Shown one piece after another: positions 1 to 6,948 of a stretch of DNA of 6,948 nucleotides. The notes under the pieces are model-generated. The model saw nothing but the letters and a program-made list of their open reading frames with translations, ran no database searches and was not told the DNA's origin. Numbering within the stretch: position 1 is the first letter of the stretch; every line of letters starts with the position of its first letter. Location of the stretch: assembly GCA_943912835.1 (NCBI GenBank), contig CALTVJ010000077.1, forward strand, positions 1 through 6,948, in the 5' to 3' direction. The stretch comes from an uncultured Porphyromonas sp. (GTDB lineage: Bacteria > Bacteroidota > Bacteroidia > Bacteroidales > Porphyromonadaceae). The position numbers were made by a program, and so were the translations under genes.

Positions 1-2705
1 TTGCTGTGGCTACTGCCAAAAATCCAGTGAAGATTACCCTGCTCGAAGACAATACTTCTCTCAAAGAGGTGGTAGTCATTGGTTACGGTTCGATGCAAAA
101 GAAGGACTTAACCGGTTCGATCACGAGCATCAACGAAAAGAACTTCCAGAAGGGGGCTATCTCTTCTCCGGGCGAATTGCTCGTGGGTAAGGTAGCAGGT
201 GTGCAGATCACACCTGACGGTTCGCCCGGTGGTTCGGGCCGTATCCGTATCCGTGGTGGCGCATCGCTCAATGCGAGCAACGATCCGCTTATCGTTATCG
301 ACGGAGTACCTATCGACAATGGAGCTGTTCCGGGCGCTCCTAGCGTGCTAAGTTCGATCAACCCACAGGACATCGCTTCGATGAATGTGCTCAAAGATGC
401 CTCGGCTACCGCTATCTATGGTTCGCGCGCCTCAAACGGTGTGATCATCATCACGACTAAGCGTGGTAAGATGGGCCAGGATCTACAAGTTAATTTCTCG
501 ACAAACAACTCGATCGCCGAGGCATCTAAACTCGTTGAAGTACTTGGTGCAGATGAATTCCGCCGTTTGGTGACCGAACTTGACCCAACTCGTGCCTCAG
601 ATCTTGGCTCTGCCAACACCAACTGGCAGAAGGAAATCTATCGTCTTGCCTTCGGTACAGACAATAACCTCAGCGTTAGTGGAGCCATCGGTTTGCTACC
701 ATTCCGCGCTTCTGTCGGCTATTACAATCAGGCTGGTGTGCTCAAAACCGACCATATGCAGCGTGTAAGCGGTGGTATTAGTCTCAACCCTCGTTTCCTT
801 GATAACCATCTGACGATCGATGCTAACCTCAAAGTTTCGGGTACTAAGAACCGATTTGCAGACAAGAGTGCCATAGGAGATGCCGTGACCTTCGATCCAA
901 CTCAGGCTGTGCGAGCCGAGGGCTTCGACCAATTTGGTGGCTACTTCACTTGGATGACAGGAGATAAGGTTAATACGCTCTCGCCAGTCAACCCTGTTGC
1001 TAAGCTCAATCTGAAAGACGACAACAGTCAAGTATTCCGTTCGCTAGGTAGTATCAAGATCGACTACCAGACATTCTTCCTTCCCGAACTCAAATTTAGC
1101 CTCAACCTTGGCTATGACTATACGAGTGGTAAGGGTACTGTATTCGTTCCCGAGCAAGCATCTTGGGAGTGGACACGTGGTAAGGAAGTCGGTCACGGAG
1201 GTACCAACAATAAGTATGAGGGTACTAAGCGCAACCTGCTCCTAGATTTCTATGCCAACTACGTCAAGGAGCTCCAATCTCTCAAAAGCCGTATCGATGT
1301 CATGGCTGGATATTCTTACCAAGACTGGAAGAATACCGAGTACTTTTTCCCAGACTATACGGCATCTGGTGAGGTGATTAGCAAACCAATTTACGAAGTA
1401 GACTATCCGCAGAATACGCTCGTATCTGGCTACGCTCGCCTTAATTACAGCCTAATGAACAGATATCTCTTCACAGCGACAGTGAGAGCGGACGGATCGT
1501 CACGATTCAGTCAGGAACATCGTTGGGGTATCTTCCCATCTCTTGCTCTGGCTTGGCGCATCAATGAGGAAGGATTCCTCAAACAGATCAAGTGGCTCAA
1601 CGACCTCAAACTCCGTCTTGGTTACGGTGTCACAGGTCAGCAGGACGGAATTGCCAATTATAGTTACCTCTCTGGCTACTATTTGAGCAAGAATACGGCG
1701 ATGTATCAGTTCGGCGACAAGTACTACAATATGTATCGTCCCTCTGCCTACGACAAGGATATCAAGTGGGAGCAGACAGAGACTTACAATGCTGGTCTCG
1801 ACTACGCTGTGCTAGACAATCGTCTCTCTGGTAGTGTGGATGTGTACTATAAGAAGACCAAAGATCTGCTCAACGAAGTGCCTATCCCTGCTGGTGCCAA
1901 CTTTTCCAACAAGTTGCTCACAAATGTGGGTAACATCACCAACAAGGGGGTCGAATTTACGATCAACGCAACGCCCGTTCAGACCAAAATGCTCAACTGG
2001 GATGTGAGTCTCAACCTGTCTATCAACGATACTAAGATCACTAAACTTAACCTCACGGAGGATCCTAACTACCTCGGTGTACTACATGGTGGAGTAACCG
2101 GCGGTACTGGTAATAACATTCAGATTCACTCTGTGGGACATACGCCCGGTTCGTTCTTCGTTTTCAAGCAACTCTATGATGCAGACGGCAAGCCCATCGA
2201 GGGTGCCTATGCCGATCTCAACGGTGATGGTGTCTACAACGAGCAAGACCGCTATCATTTCCACTCGCCAGACCCAGACCTCTTCATGGGCTTCTCTACG
2301 AGCCTTACCTATGGCAAGTGGTCTTTGTCCACAGCACTGCGTGCTAGTCTCGGCAACTACATCTACGACAACATCTCGTCTTTCATGGCTTTGAAGAATG
2401 AAGTTGTCAATCCAAACAACTTCTTGCGCAATACGACCAATGAGATCTACAAGAGTGGCTTCTCGGCTGGTCAGTATATGTCGGACTACTATATCCACAA
2501 TGCTTCGTTCTTGCGCATGGATAACCTAACCCTAGGTTATGACTTCGGTAAGGTGTTTGGTAAGTCATCACTACGTGTCGCTGCTACGGTGCAGAATGTA
2601 TTTACCATTAGTGGGTATAAGGGTATGAACCCCGAGCACGCGATCGATATGAAACTCTATCCTGTGCCTCGCACCTATTCACTCAATCTATCATTCACGC
2701 TCTAA
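1..2705 (+). CDS. SusC/RagA-family TonB-linked outer-membrane transporter, 5'-truncated by the window edge
   Basis: This is the transport barrel of a SusCD system in the outer membrane. It imports a ligand too large for porins using TonB/proton-motive energy. The frame is open to the left edge (first full codon at position 3), so the GTG at 6 is not the real start. Counting that codon as residue 1, the visible part begins at the very end of a carboxypeptidase-regulatory-like (CNA-type) domain. A TonB-box-like EVVVIGYG follows at 21-28. The plug domain (about 30-155) carries two SusC hallmarks, DPLIVIDGVPI at 93-103 and LKDASATAIYGSRASNG at 129-145. The beta-barrel runs from about 160 to the end. 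An acidic turn DLNGDGVYNEQD (737-748) resembles the putative Ca-binding loop common in this family. The C-terminal strand, YSLNLSFTL, ends in TAA. About 900 residues are visible. Full-length relatives have about 1000, so the signal peptide and most of the regulatory-like domain are missing. SusD follows after 32 nt. The family call is near certain. The substrate is unknown. Confidence 0.97.
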   Translation, partial: AVATAKNPVKITLLEDNTSLKEVVVIGYGSMQKKDLTGSITSINEKNFQKGAISSPGELLVGKVAGVQITPDGSPGGSGRIRIRGGASLNASNDPLIVIDGVPIDNGAVPGAPSVLSSINPQDIASMNVLKDASATAIYGSRASNGVIIITTKRGKMGQDLQVNFSTNNSIAEASKLVEVLGADEFRRLVTELDPTRASDLGSANTNWQKEIYRLAFGTDNNLSVSGAIGLLPFRASVGYYNQAGVLKTDHMQRVSGGISLNPRFLDNHLTIDANLKVSGTKNRFADKSAIGDAVTFDPTQAVRAEGFDQFGGYFTWMTGDKVNTLSPVNPVAKLNLKDDNSQVFRSLGSIKIDYQTFFLPELKFSLNLGYDYTSGKGTVFVPEQASWEWTRGKEVGHGGTNNKYEGTKRNLLLDFYANYVKELQSLKSRIDVMAGYSYQDWKNTEYFFPDYTASGEVISKPIYEVDYPQNTLVSGYARLNYSLMNRYLFTATVRADGSSRFSQEHRWGIFPSLALAWRINEEGFLKQIKWLNDLKLRLGYGVTGQQDGIANYSYLSGYYLSKNTAMYQFGDKYYNMYRPSAYDKDIKWEQTETYNAGLDYAVLDNRLSGSVDVYYKKTKDLLNEVPIPAGANFSNKLLTNVGNITNKGVEFTINATPVQTKMLNWDVSLNLSINDTKITKLNLTEDPNYLGVLHGGVTGGTGNNIQIHSVGHTPGSFFVFKQLYDADGKPIEGAYADLNGDGVYNEQDRYHFHSPDPDLFMGFSTSLTYGKWSLSTALRASLGNYIYDNISSFMALKNEVVNPNNFLRNTTNEIYKSGFSAGQYMSDYYIHNASFLRMDNLTLGYDFGKVFGKSSLRVAATVQNVFTISGYKGMNPEHAIDMKLYPVPRTYSLNLSFTL

Positions 2706-2737
2706 TGGGCGTTATTCACTCGTAATATCATTTCAGT

Positions 2738-4294
2738 ATGAACAAGAGTCTCAATAAAAGAGGTGTCGTGGTACTCTCACTCGTCTCTATGTTAGGATTG
2801 ACCTCCTGCGTCAAGGACTTGGATCGCACACCTACCAATATAACGACTACCAATAGCATTCTTTCCTCGGATGAGGCTGTGAAGCAGTCTCTCGCCAAGG
2901 TCTACGGAGCATTTGCTGTCACAGGTAACGAAGGCCCTGCTGGGCAGGGTGATGTGGCTGGTATTGACGAAGGATTTAGCGACTTCTTCCGCAATTTCTT
3001 CAACCTCCAAGAACTAAGTACAGACGAGGCGATCTGTGCGTGGAGTGACGATGGTCTGCCCGATCTACATAACCTCAACTGGTCATCGTCCAATCCCTTC
3101 GCCAAGGGTCTCTACTATCGTAGCCTCTACCAGATCAAGTTGGTGGCTAATTTCCTCGAACTCACCGAGGCAAAGGCGAATGACGCTACCGTTAAAGCCT
3201 ATCGTGCTGAGGCGCGTTTCTTGCGTGCTTTCCAGTATTGGGTAATGATCGATCTATTCGGCAATCCTCCGATGATCGATGAGAACCTAGGCACAGGTAA
3301 GGTGTCTCCTCGTCAGATTTCCAGAGCAGATCTATTCAAATACATTGAGAGCGAACTGCTCGCTATCGAAGCAGATCTCGCGGCTCCACGCACCAACGAA
3401 TATGGTCGTGTAGACAGAGCCGCTGCTTGGGCTTTGCTATCGCGTCTATACCTCAATGCTGAGGTGTACACCGGTAGTGAGCAGTATGCTAAGTCTGCCG
3501 AATATGCCGAGCGTGTCATCGGTGCTGGCTACAAACTCGCAGGCAAGTATGCGAGTCTCTTTGGAGCAGACAACAATGTCAATAACCCCGAGACGATCTT
3601 CTCTATCGGCTACGATGGCACTTATAGTAAGAACTATGGCGGTACGACCTTCCTGATCAATGGCTCGACTAATGCCGATGTACAGACCGCTCTTGCCACA
3701 AAGATGGGAGTAGACGGTGGCTGGGGCGGTAACCGTGCTACGGCTGCTCTCGACGACCTCTTCAAGAGCAAGGACAAGGATAGCCGCTATATGATGGGCT
3801 TTGCTACGAGAGATATTGCCAAGGTTTCGGACTTCAAGCAGGGTGTTTGGGTGACGAAGTTCCGCAATGTCAAGATGGATGGCTCGACAGGAGCGCACAA
3901 TACATTTACAGATACCGACTTCCCTCTATTCCGCCTCTCGGAACTGTATCTCAACTATGCCGAGGCTGCCGCTCGTGGCAAGGCTGATGCCGCCAAGGGA
4001 TTGGCATATCTCAACCTCGTGCGTGAGCGTGCTTTTGGCGACAAGAGTGGCAACTATGCCAATATGCCTAAGGTGGATGAGATCCTCTCTGAGCGTGGTC
4101 GTGAGTTGTATTGGGAATGCCTACGCCGTACTGACCTAATTCGCTTCGGTAAGTTCACATCAGGCGACTATGTGTGGCCTTGGAAGGGTGGTATTGCCGA
4201 GGGACGAGGTGTAGCGGCTCATTACAATCTGTATCCTCTCCCTGCGGATGATGTACAGGCTAATGGTAACCTCAAACAGAATCCTAATTACTAA
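2738..4294 (+). CDS. SusD/RagB-family surface lipoprotein (nutrient-binding lid of the SusC transporter)
   Basis: This protein captures ligand at the cell surface and closes over the SusC barrel. The 518 residues are a normal family length. The start is the ATG giving a lipoprotein signal peptide: basic N-region (K3, K7, R8), hydrophobic core 10-22, lipobox LTSC with Cys24. The following VKDLD contains the acidic residues expected of a Bacteroidota surface-export signal. The N-terminal SusD-like domain (TPR-type helices) includes the signature YRAEARFLRAFQYW at 155-168 and LFGNPP at 173-178. The C-terminal SusD_RagB domain has LFRLSELYLNYAEA (397-410), ILSERGRELYWECLRRTDLIRF (449-470) and the typical ending YNLYPLPADDVQ...NPNY. 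No promoter or terminator is visible in the 32 nt after susC, so the genes are probably co-transcribed. There is no obvious Shine-Dalgarno, as is usual in Bacteroidota. The protein looks intact. The sequence alone does not separate glycan-type from peptide-type (RagB) SusD. Confidence 0.97.
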   Translation: MNKSLNKRGVVVLSLVSMLGLTSCVKDLDRTPTNITTTNSILSSDEAVKQSLAKVYGAFAVTGNEGPAGQGDVAGIDEGFSDFFRNFFNLQELSTDEAICAWSDDGLPDLHNLNWSSSNPFAKGLYYRSLYQIKLVANFLELTEAKANDATVKAYRAEARFLRAFQYWVMIDLFGNPPMIDENLGTGKVSPRQISRADLFKYIESELLAIEADLAAPRTNEYGRVDRAAAWALLSRLYLNAEVYTGSEQYAKSAEYAERVIGAGYKLAGKYASLFGADNNVNNPETIFSIGYDGTYSKNYGGTTFLINGSTNADVQTALATKMGVDGGWGGNRATAALDDLFKSKDKDSRYMMGFATRDIAKVSDFKQGVWVTKFRNVKMDGSTGAHNTFTDTDFPLFRLSELYLNYAEAAARGKADAAKGLAYLNLVRERAFGDKSGNYANMPKVDEILSERGRELYWECLRRTDLIRFGKFTSGDYVWPWKGGIAEGRGVAAHYNLYPLPADDVQANGNLKQNPNY

Positions 4295-4309
4295 TCTCTG
4301 CAATCAGCA

Positions 4310-5443
4310 ATGAAGTACAATAAGATAATCACTACTGGGCTCGTAGGCCTTGCGCTCGTTGGGGTGCTATCTTCCTGCGAAAAGGACGAGGTTAAACTCG
4401 TTGCCCAACCTAAGATGGAGAGTAACATCACGGGTACGCTCGCAGATGTTGTCATCAATCCGAGTAAACTCGACGAGGTGGCACTCTCGTTTGTGCGCAC
4501 AGATGCCGAGTTTACCTCGGGTCAGATCGCTATTGACTACAAACTCGTCATCAAGCGTCCCGAGGCTAAGGAGGGAGAGGTTGCCATGACAGCGGTACAA
4601 CTCGACCCTAAGGGCAAGGAGGTAAAGTTTACACATCGCGAACTCAATGACATTTTGATCAACAAACTCAAAATGAAGACGGGCGTAGCCGAGACTATCG
4701 ACCTTGCGATCTTGGCTCAGCCATACACCGCAGCCTCGACAACTGTACCACAGTCGGCACAGATTCTTGGTAAGGTGACGAAACTTGTCGTGACGCCTGC
4801 CGAGATCCGCACCAAGTCGCTCGATTACTTCTTCGTTGGTAATATGTTTGGCGTTCAGGAGTGGAAGAAGGATTACGACGGCTTCCCATTCTTCCTCGAT
4901 GCACCAGATGGCAAGATCTACACTTATACGGGTCTGTTTGTCAAGGGTGCTGAGTTCAAGATCGACCACGAGGAGCGTTTAGGTGATTGGAGCAAGGTGC
5001 TCGGTACGACGGCTAAGGGACAACCAACTCTCGGAGGGGGTGAAAACATCAAGGACGCATCTGCCGGAGGTTACTTCACCGTTACCTTCGACCCTGAGAA
5101 GTTGACTTACTCTGTCGAGCCATTCGATGCCTCTTCTAGCACCGTGTACGATGCTATTGGGCTGATCGGTACGGCTTCTGGTGGTTGGGATCGCGATGTG
5201 CTGCTCACCAAGTCTACTTACGATCCCCATATCTGGCGTGGTGAAGGCATTAAGATCGGTGCTGGCGAACTCAAAATCCGCGCCAACAAGGATTGGGCTA
5301 AGAACTGGGGCGGTAAGGGATTCCCTGTTGCTGTATCTGATACAGGTGACAACATCAAGGTAAGCGTCGAGCAGGCTGGTACCTACAATGTGATGTTTAA
5401 TGACCTAACAGGTCACTACCACCTGCGCAAGACTGCGAACTAA
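4310..5443 (+). CDS. SusE/SusF-like outer-membrane lipoprotein with two tandem C-terminal ligand-binding modules
   Basis: This is an accessory surface lipoprotein that likely binds glycan and assists the adjacent SusC/SusD pair. The 377 residues are close to the size of Bacteroides SusE. The signal peptide ends in lipobox LSSC (Cys23), followed by EKDE, an acidic surface-export signal. Residues about 25-165 form a SusE-type Ig-like beta domain. Two modules that look homologous to each other follow. Module 1 (about 173-276) starts YFFVGNMFG, has W185, EFKID at 215-219, W227 and GENIK at 244-248. Module 2 (about 280-377) starts YDAIGLIGTASGGW (W293), has W309, ELKIRANKDWAKNWGG at 320-335 and GDNIK. 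The module 2 pattern, tryptophans with nearby Lys/Arg, resembles the starch-binding domains of SusE/SusF. It lies 15 nt after susD and just before the operon terminator. The lipoprotein and SusE-like call is firm. Starch or maltodextrin as ligand is inference, because SusE-like proteins also occur in other glycan loci. Confidence 0.88.
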   Translation: MKYNKIITTGLVGLALVGVLSSCEKDEVKLVAQPKMESNITGTLADVVINPSKLDEVALSFVRTDAEFTSGQIAIDYKLVIKRPEAKEGEVAMTAVQLDPKGKEVKFTHRELNDILINKLKMKTGVAETIDLAILAQPYTAASTTVPQSAQILGKVTKLVVTPAEIRTKSLDYFFVGNMFGVQEWKKDYDGFPFFLDAPDGKIYTYTGLFVKGAEFKIDHEERLGDWSKVLGTTAKGQPTLGGGENIKDASAGGYFTVTFDPEKLTYSVEPFDASSSTVYDAIGLIGTASGGWDRDVLLTKSTYDPHIWRGEGIKIGAGELKIRANKDWAKNWGGKGFPVAVSDTGDNIKVSVEQAGTYNVMFNDLTGHYHLRKTAN

Positions 5444-5467
5444 TATAGCCCTATTAGCTAACGAATG

Positions 5468-5506
5468 AAGGGTTGGTAAAGCGACGGCTTTACCAACCCT
5501 TTTTTT
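5468..5506 (+). terminator. Strong Rho-independent terminator of the susCDE-like operon
   Basis: A perfect stem of 15 bp (13 bp without the outer A-T pairs) lies here. The left arm is 5468-5482, the loop is GACG (5483-5486) and the right arm is 5487-5501. Seven T residues follow the stem core at 5500-5506, two of them inside the outer pairs. It begins 24 nt after the SusE-like stop codon, so it should end the operon transcript and isolate the downstream permease gene. Confidence 0.95.
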
Positions 5507-5778
5507 CGTAGTTCACTATAGGTTAAAATTAACAATTACAATGTGGTTAATTGATCCCATTACACCATCGATAGCTTCATCGCCTCTGTTCTCTTGAATT
5601 GTTTACTTTGCTACTTGTGGTCGTTTTTATCTGTGATATCCTCCTTATTGCCTCCTATCTTGTGAGCAATGATCCACAAGGTAGAGGATTTTGTGTTCAT
5701 AGGTTCTTGAAGTACAAGAAGCCTTGGCATACATTTGAGATTCTACCCCATGGTTTCAATAGTCTTCAGAGTGTTTCT
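5507..5778. other. Intergenic stretch without a convincing gene
   Basis: Between the terminator and the permease operator there is AT-rich sequence with no ORF that looks coded. An open frame from a TTG at 5599 to the TAG at 5827 would give 76 residues, hydrophobic at first. It has no ATG, no recognisable family, and runs through the permease promoter. Minor elements seen are a short inverted repeat GTTAA-AA-TTAAC (5522-5533), a second GGTTAA at 5545-5550, a near-match to the -7 element (TTACTTTG, 5603-5610) and a 6-bp-arm inverted repeat TTCTTG/CAAGAA (5704-5720). None is strong enough for a separate call. The stretch may be an upstream regulatory region or remnant sequence. Confidence 0.6.
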
Positions 5779-5811
5779 AGGGTTAATCGTCTAATTAGGG
5801 CGATTAACCCT
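5779..5811. promoter_or_regulatory. Perfect 11-bp inverted repeat, putative operator of the permease gene
   Basis: The arms AGGGTTAATCG (5779-5789) and CGATTAACCCT (5801-5811) are exact reverse complements separated by 11 nt. The spacer contains a further palindrome, CTAATTAG (5791-5798), almost on the same axis. The last base of the right arm is the first base of the TATCTTTG -7 element, so a protein bound here would cover the -33 region and abut the polymerase site. No T-run follows, so a terminator is unlikely. The repeat is seen directly. Its role as an operator, and any repressor or activator identity, is inference. Confidence 0.6.
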
Positions 5812-5828
5812 ATCTTTGTGGGCGATTA
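5798..5828 (+). repeat. 9-bp direct repeat GGGCGATTA flanking the -7 element
   Basis: GGGCGATTA occurs at 5798-5806 and again at 5820-5828, 22 bp apart start to start, close to two DNA helical turns. The core CGATTA is also present in inverted orientation (TAATCG) at 5784-5789. Three half-sites thus surround the promoter, on one side of the -7 element and over the expected start of transcription. This layout would suit cooperative binding by a dimeric regulator. It is seen in the sequence, but its function is inferred. Confidence 0.5.
5811..5818 (+). promoter_or_regulatory. Bacteroidota-type -7 promoter element (TATCTTTG) for the permease gene
   Basis: TATCTTTG matches the known Bacteroides sigma-ABfr -7 consensus TAnnTTTG exactly. 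It sits 29 nt before the permease ATG, which implies transcription starting near 5822-5826 and a leader of roughly 22-26 nt. No good TTTG/TTG -33 element is found about 20 bp upstream, where the inverted repeat lies. The promoter may therefore be weak or depend on an activator. This is a motif-based prediction. Confidence 0.6.
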
Positions 5829-5847
5829 GTTACTCTATTACTCAAAT

Positions 5848-6948
5848 ATGTCACAAGAAAGAAGTCTAAGCCCTAGCAGGAAAACACTTGTCGGGGTGCA
5901 GTATCTTTTCGTAGCCTTTGGCGCGACCGTCCTCGTACCGCTCCTTGTGGGGCTTGATCCCTCAACAGCATTATTTTCAGCAGGTGTAGGGACTTTACTT
6001 TTTCATCTCGTTACGAAGGGACAAGTTCCTATTTTTCTGGGGAGTAGTTTTGCTTTTATCGCTCCGATACAAGAGGCGACTAAGCTGTACGGTTTGTCGG
6101 GTGCTCTGTGGGGGATTGTAGGCGTTGCGCTCGTTTATATCCTGATGTCTTTACTCGTTAAGAGTTTTGGTGTGAAGTTTATATCTCGTTTATTTCCTCC
6201 TATTGTGATTGGGCCAATCATTATGCTGATTGGGCTGTCGCTATCGGGCGAAGCGGTCAAGATGGCTACGGGCAACTGGGTACTTGCCCTTGTCTCGCTG
6301 AGTACGGCTATTGTGATAACGCTCTATGCCAAGGGTATCTTCAAGCTAATCCCAATCTTTTGTGGGATAGTCCTAGGATATCTGGTTGATTTAGCCTTTT
6401 TTGAGGTAGACCTCTCGGCGGTGGCTGAGGCTCAGTGGTTTGCTTTCCCTCATTTGATGTTGCCAGAGACCTTGAGCCTCAAGCCTATATTGTATATGAT
6501 ACCCGTGGCGATTGCTCCCGTCATTGAGCATATTGGCGATGTCTATGTGGTTAATAATGTGGCAGGTCGCAACTTTGTCCACAGCCCAGGATTGCATAGG
6601 ACGATGCTCGGAGATGGCGTGGCTTGCCTTTTTGCTAGTTTCGTAGGGGCTCCTCCTGTTACAACCTATTCGGAGGTTACGGGGGCGATGTCGCTGACAA
6701 AGGTTTGTGACCCCGTTGTCTTGCGCATTGCAGCTGTCACCGGGATTGTGTTCTCTATGATCGGTAAGGTGAGCGCACTGCTCAAGAGTATCGACCCTGC
6801 GATACTTGGTGGGATTATGCTTCTGCTCTTTGGTACGATTGCAGGGGCTGGAATCTCTAGCTTACTTAATAGTCGTGTCAACTTCGCTAGCCCACGCAAT
6901 GTCGTCATTGCCTCAGTAACTTTGACGACTGGTATTGGGGGAGCCGTC
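5848..6948 (+). CDS. uraA: NCS2-family nucleobase permease (uracil/xanthine type), 3'-truncated by the window edge
   Basis: This is an inner-membrane, proton-coupled nucleobase importer, probably for uracil and feeding pyrimidine salvage. The first ATG after the in-frame TAG at 5827-5829 is the start. 367 residues are visible and the frame is still open at the edge. UraA-like proteins are about 430 long, so roughly the last 50-60 residues are missing. Seen in order are VQYLFVAFGATVLVP (17-31), GSSFAFIAP (65-73), EHIGD with Glu227 (227-231), PGLHRTMLGDG and APPVTTYSE with Glu276 (268-276). Many hydrophobic helices are present. Glu227 and Glu276 match the two key glutamates of E. coli UraA. Differences are Tyr19 where UraA has His in its QHLFAMFGAT motif, Asp231 where UraA has His, and VTTYSEV instead of NTTYGEN. 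The family call is secure. Uracil as the substrate is likely but not proven, and the symbol is assigned by similarity. The gene is monocistronic at its 5' side, with its own promoter and putative operator. Confidence 0.9.
   Translation, partial: MSQERSLSPSRKTLVGVQYLFVAFGATVLVPLLVGLDPSTALFSAGVGTLLFHLVTKGQVPIFLGSSFAFIAPIQEATKLYGLSGALWGIVGVALVYILMSLLVKSFGVKFISRLFPPIVIGPIIMLIGLSLSGEAVKMATGNWVLALVSLSTAIVITLYAKGIFKLIPIFCGIVLGYLVDLAFFEVDLSAVAEAQWFAFPHLMLPETLSLKPILYMIPVAIAPVIEHIGDVYVVNNVAGRNFVHSPGLHRTMLGDGVACLFASFVGAPPVTTYSEVTGAMSLTKVCDPVVLRIAAVTGIVFSMIGKVSALLKSIDPAILGGIMLLLFGTIAGAGISSLLNSRVNFASPRNVVIASVTLTTGIGGAV

Noticed and set aside
6..8. GTG as the start codon of the SusC-like gene
   Set aside because: The frame is open to the window edge. 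A start here would leave out the signal peptide and the regulatory-like domain that SusC proteins carry, so the true start is upstream.
2706..2737. Possible internal promoter or attenuator between the SusC- and SusD-like genes
   Set aside because: The 32 nt contain no TAnnTTTG match and no stable hairpin, so simple co-transcription is the better reading.
4367..4969. 200-residue open frame on the minus strand opposite the SusE-like gene
   Set aside because: It lies fully inside a well-supported lipoprotein gene with coherent domains. Its translation resembles no family and looks like a shadow created by codon bias.
5704..5720. Inverted repeat TTCTTG-AAGTA-CAAGAA in the intergenic region
   Set aside because: The arms are only 6 bp and it is not next to a clear promoter or a T-run. 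Such a repeat is reasonably expected by chance in a few hundred bases.
5779..5811. Reading the 11-bp inverted repeat as a transcription terminator
   Set aside because: No T-run follows. The right arm instead runs into a -7 element, and an obvious terminator for the upstream operon already exists at 5468-5506.
5599..5829. 76-residue open frame from a TTG, in the same frame as the permease and ending 18 nt before its ATG
   Set aside because: It has no ATG, no family likeness and no ribosome-site support. It runs straight through the predicted operator and -7 element. The TAG makes an N-terminal extension of the permease impossible without readthrough.

Overview
The window looks like chromosome of a Bacteroidota bacterium, most likely order Bacteroidales. 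The evidence is a SusC/SusD pair, lipoproteins with acidic residues just after the lipobox cysteine, weak or absent Shine-Dalgarno sites, and a match to the Bacteroides-type -7 promoter element (TAnnTTTG). The balanced base composition, as judged by eye, would fit a Porphyromonas-like genome. That genus guess is inference only.

Positions 1-5506 hold the 3' part of one plus-strand operon. It contains a SusC-type TonB-dependent outer-membrane transporter whose 5' end lies outside the window, then a SusD-type surface lipoprotein (32 nt gap), then a SusE/SusF-like surface lipoprotein (15 nt gap). A strong intrinsic terminator (5468-5506) closes the operon. In the usual Sus model, SusD is a lid over the SusC barrel and captures ligand at the cell surface. 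The SusE-like protein adds further ligand-binding modules, and SusC moves the ligand into the periplasm using TonB energy. The C-terminal module of the SusE-like protein has the tryptophan-rich pattern of the starch-binding domains, so a glycan such as an alpha-glucan is the best guess. The window does not prove the substrate, and no glycosidase or regulator gene is visible.

Positions 5507-5847 are non-coding as far as I can tell. The first part is AT-rich with no convincing gene. The last 70 bases hold a compact regulatory region: a perfect 11-bp inverted repeat that shares one base with a TATCTTTG -7 element, and three copies of a CGATTA half-site.

Positions 5848-6948 encode the first 367 residues of an NCS2-family nucleobase permease (uracil/xanthine type), cut by the right window edge. 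It has its own promoter and is separated from the sus operon by the terminator.

Overall this is a recognisable nutrient-uptake region. I see no mobile element, CRISPR array, RNA gene or clearly unprecedented system. The most interesting item is the putative operator in front of the permease.
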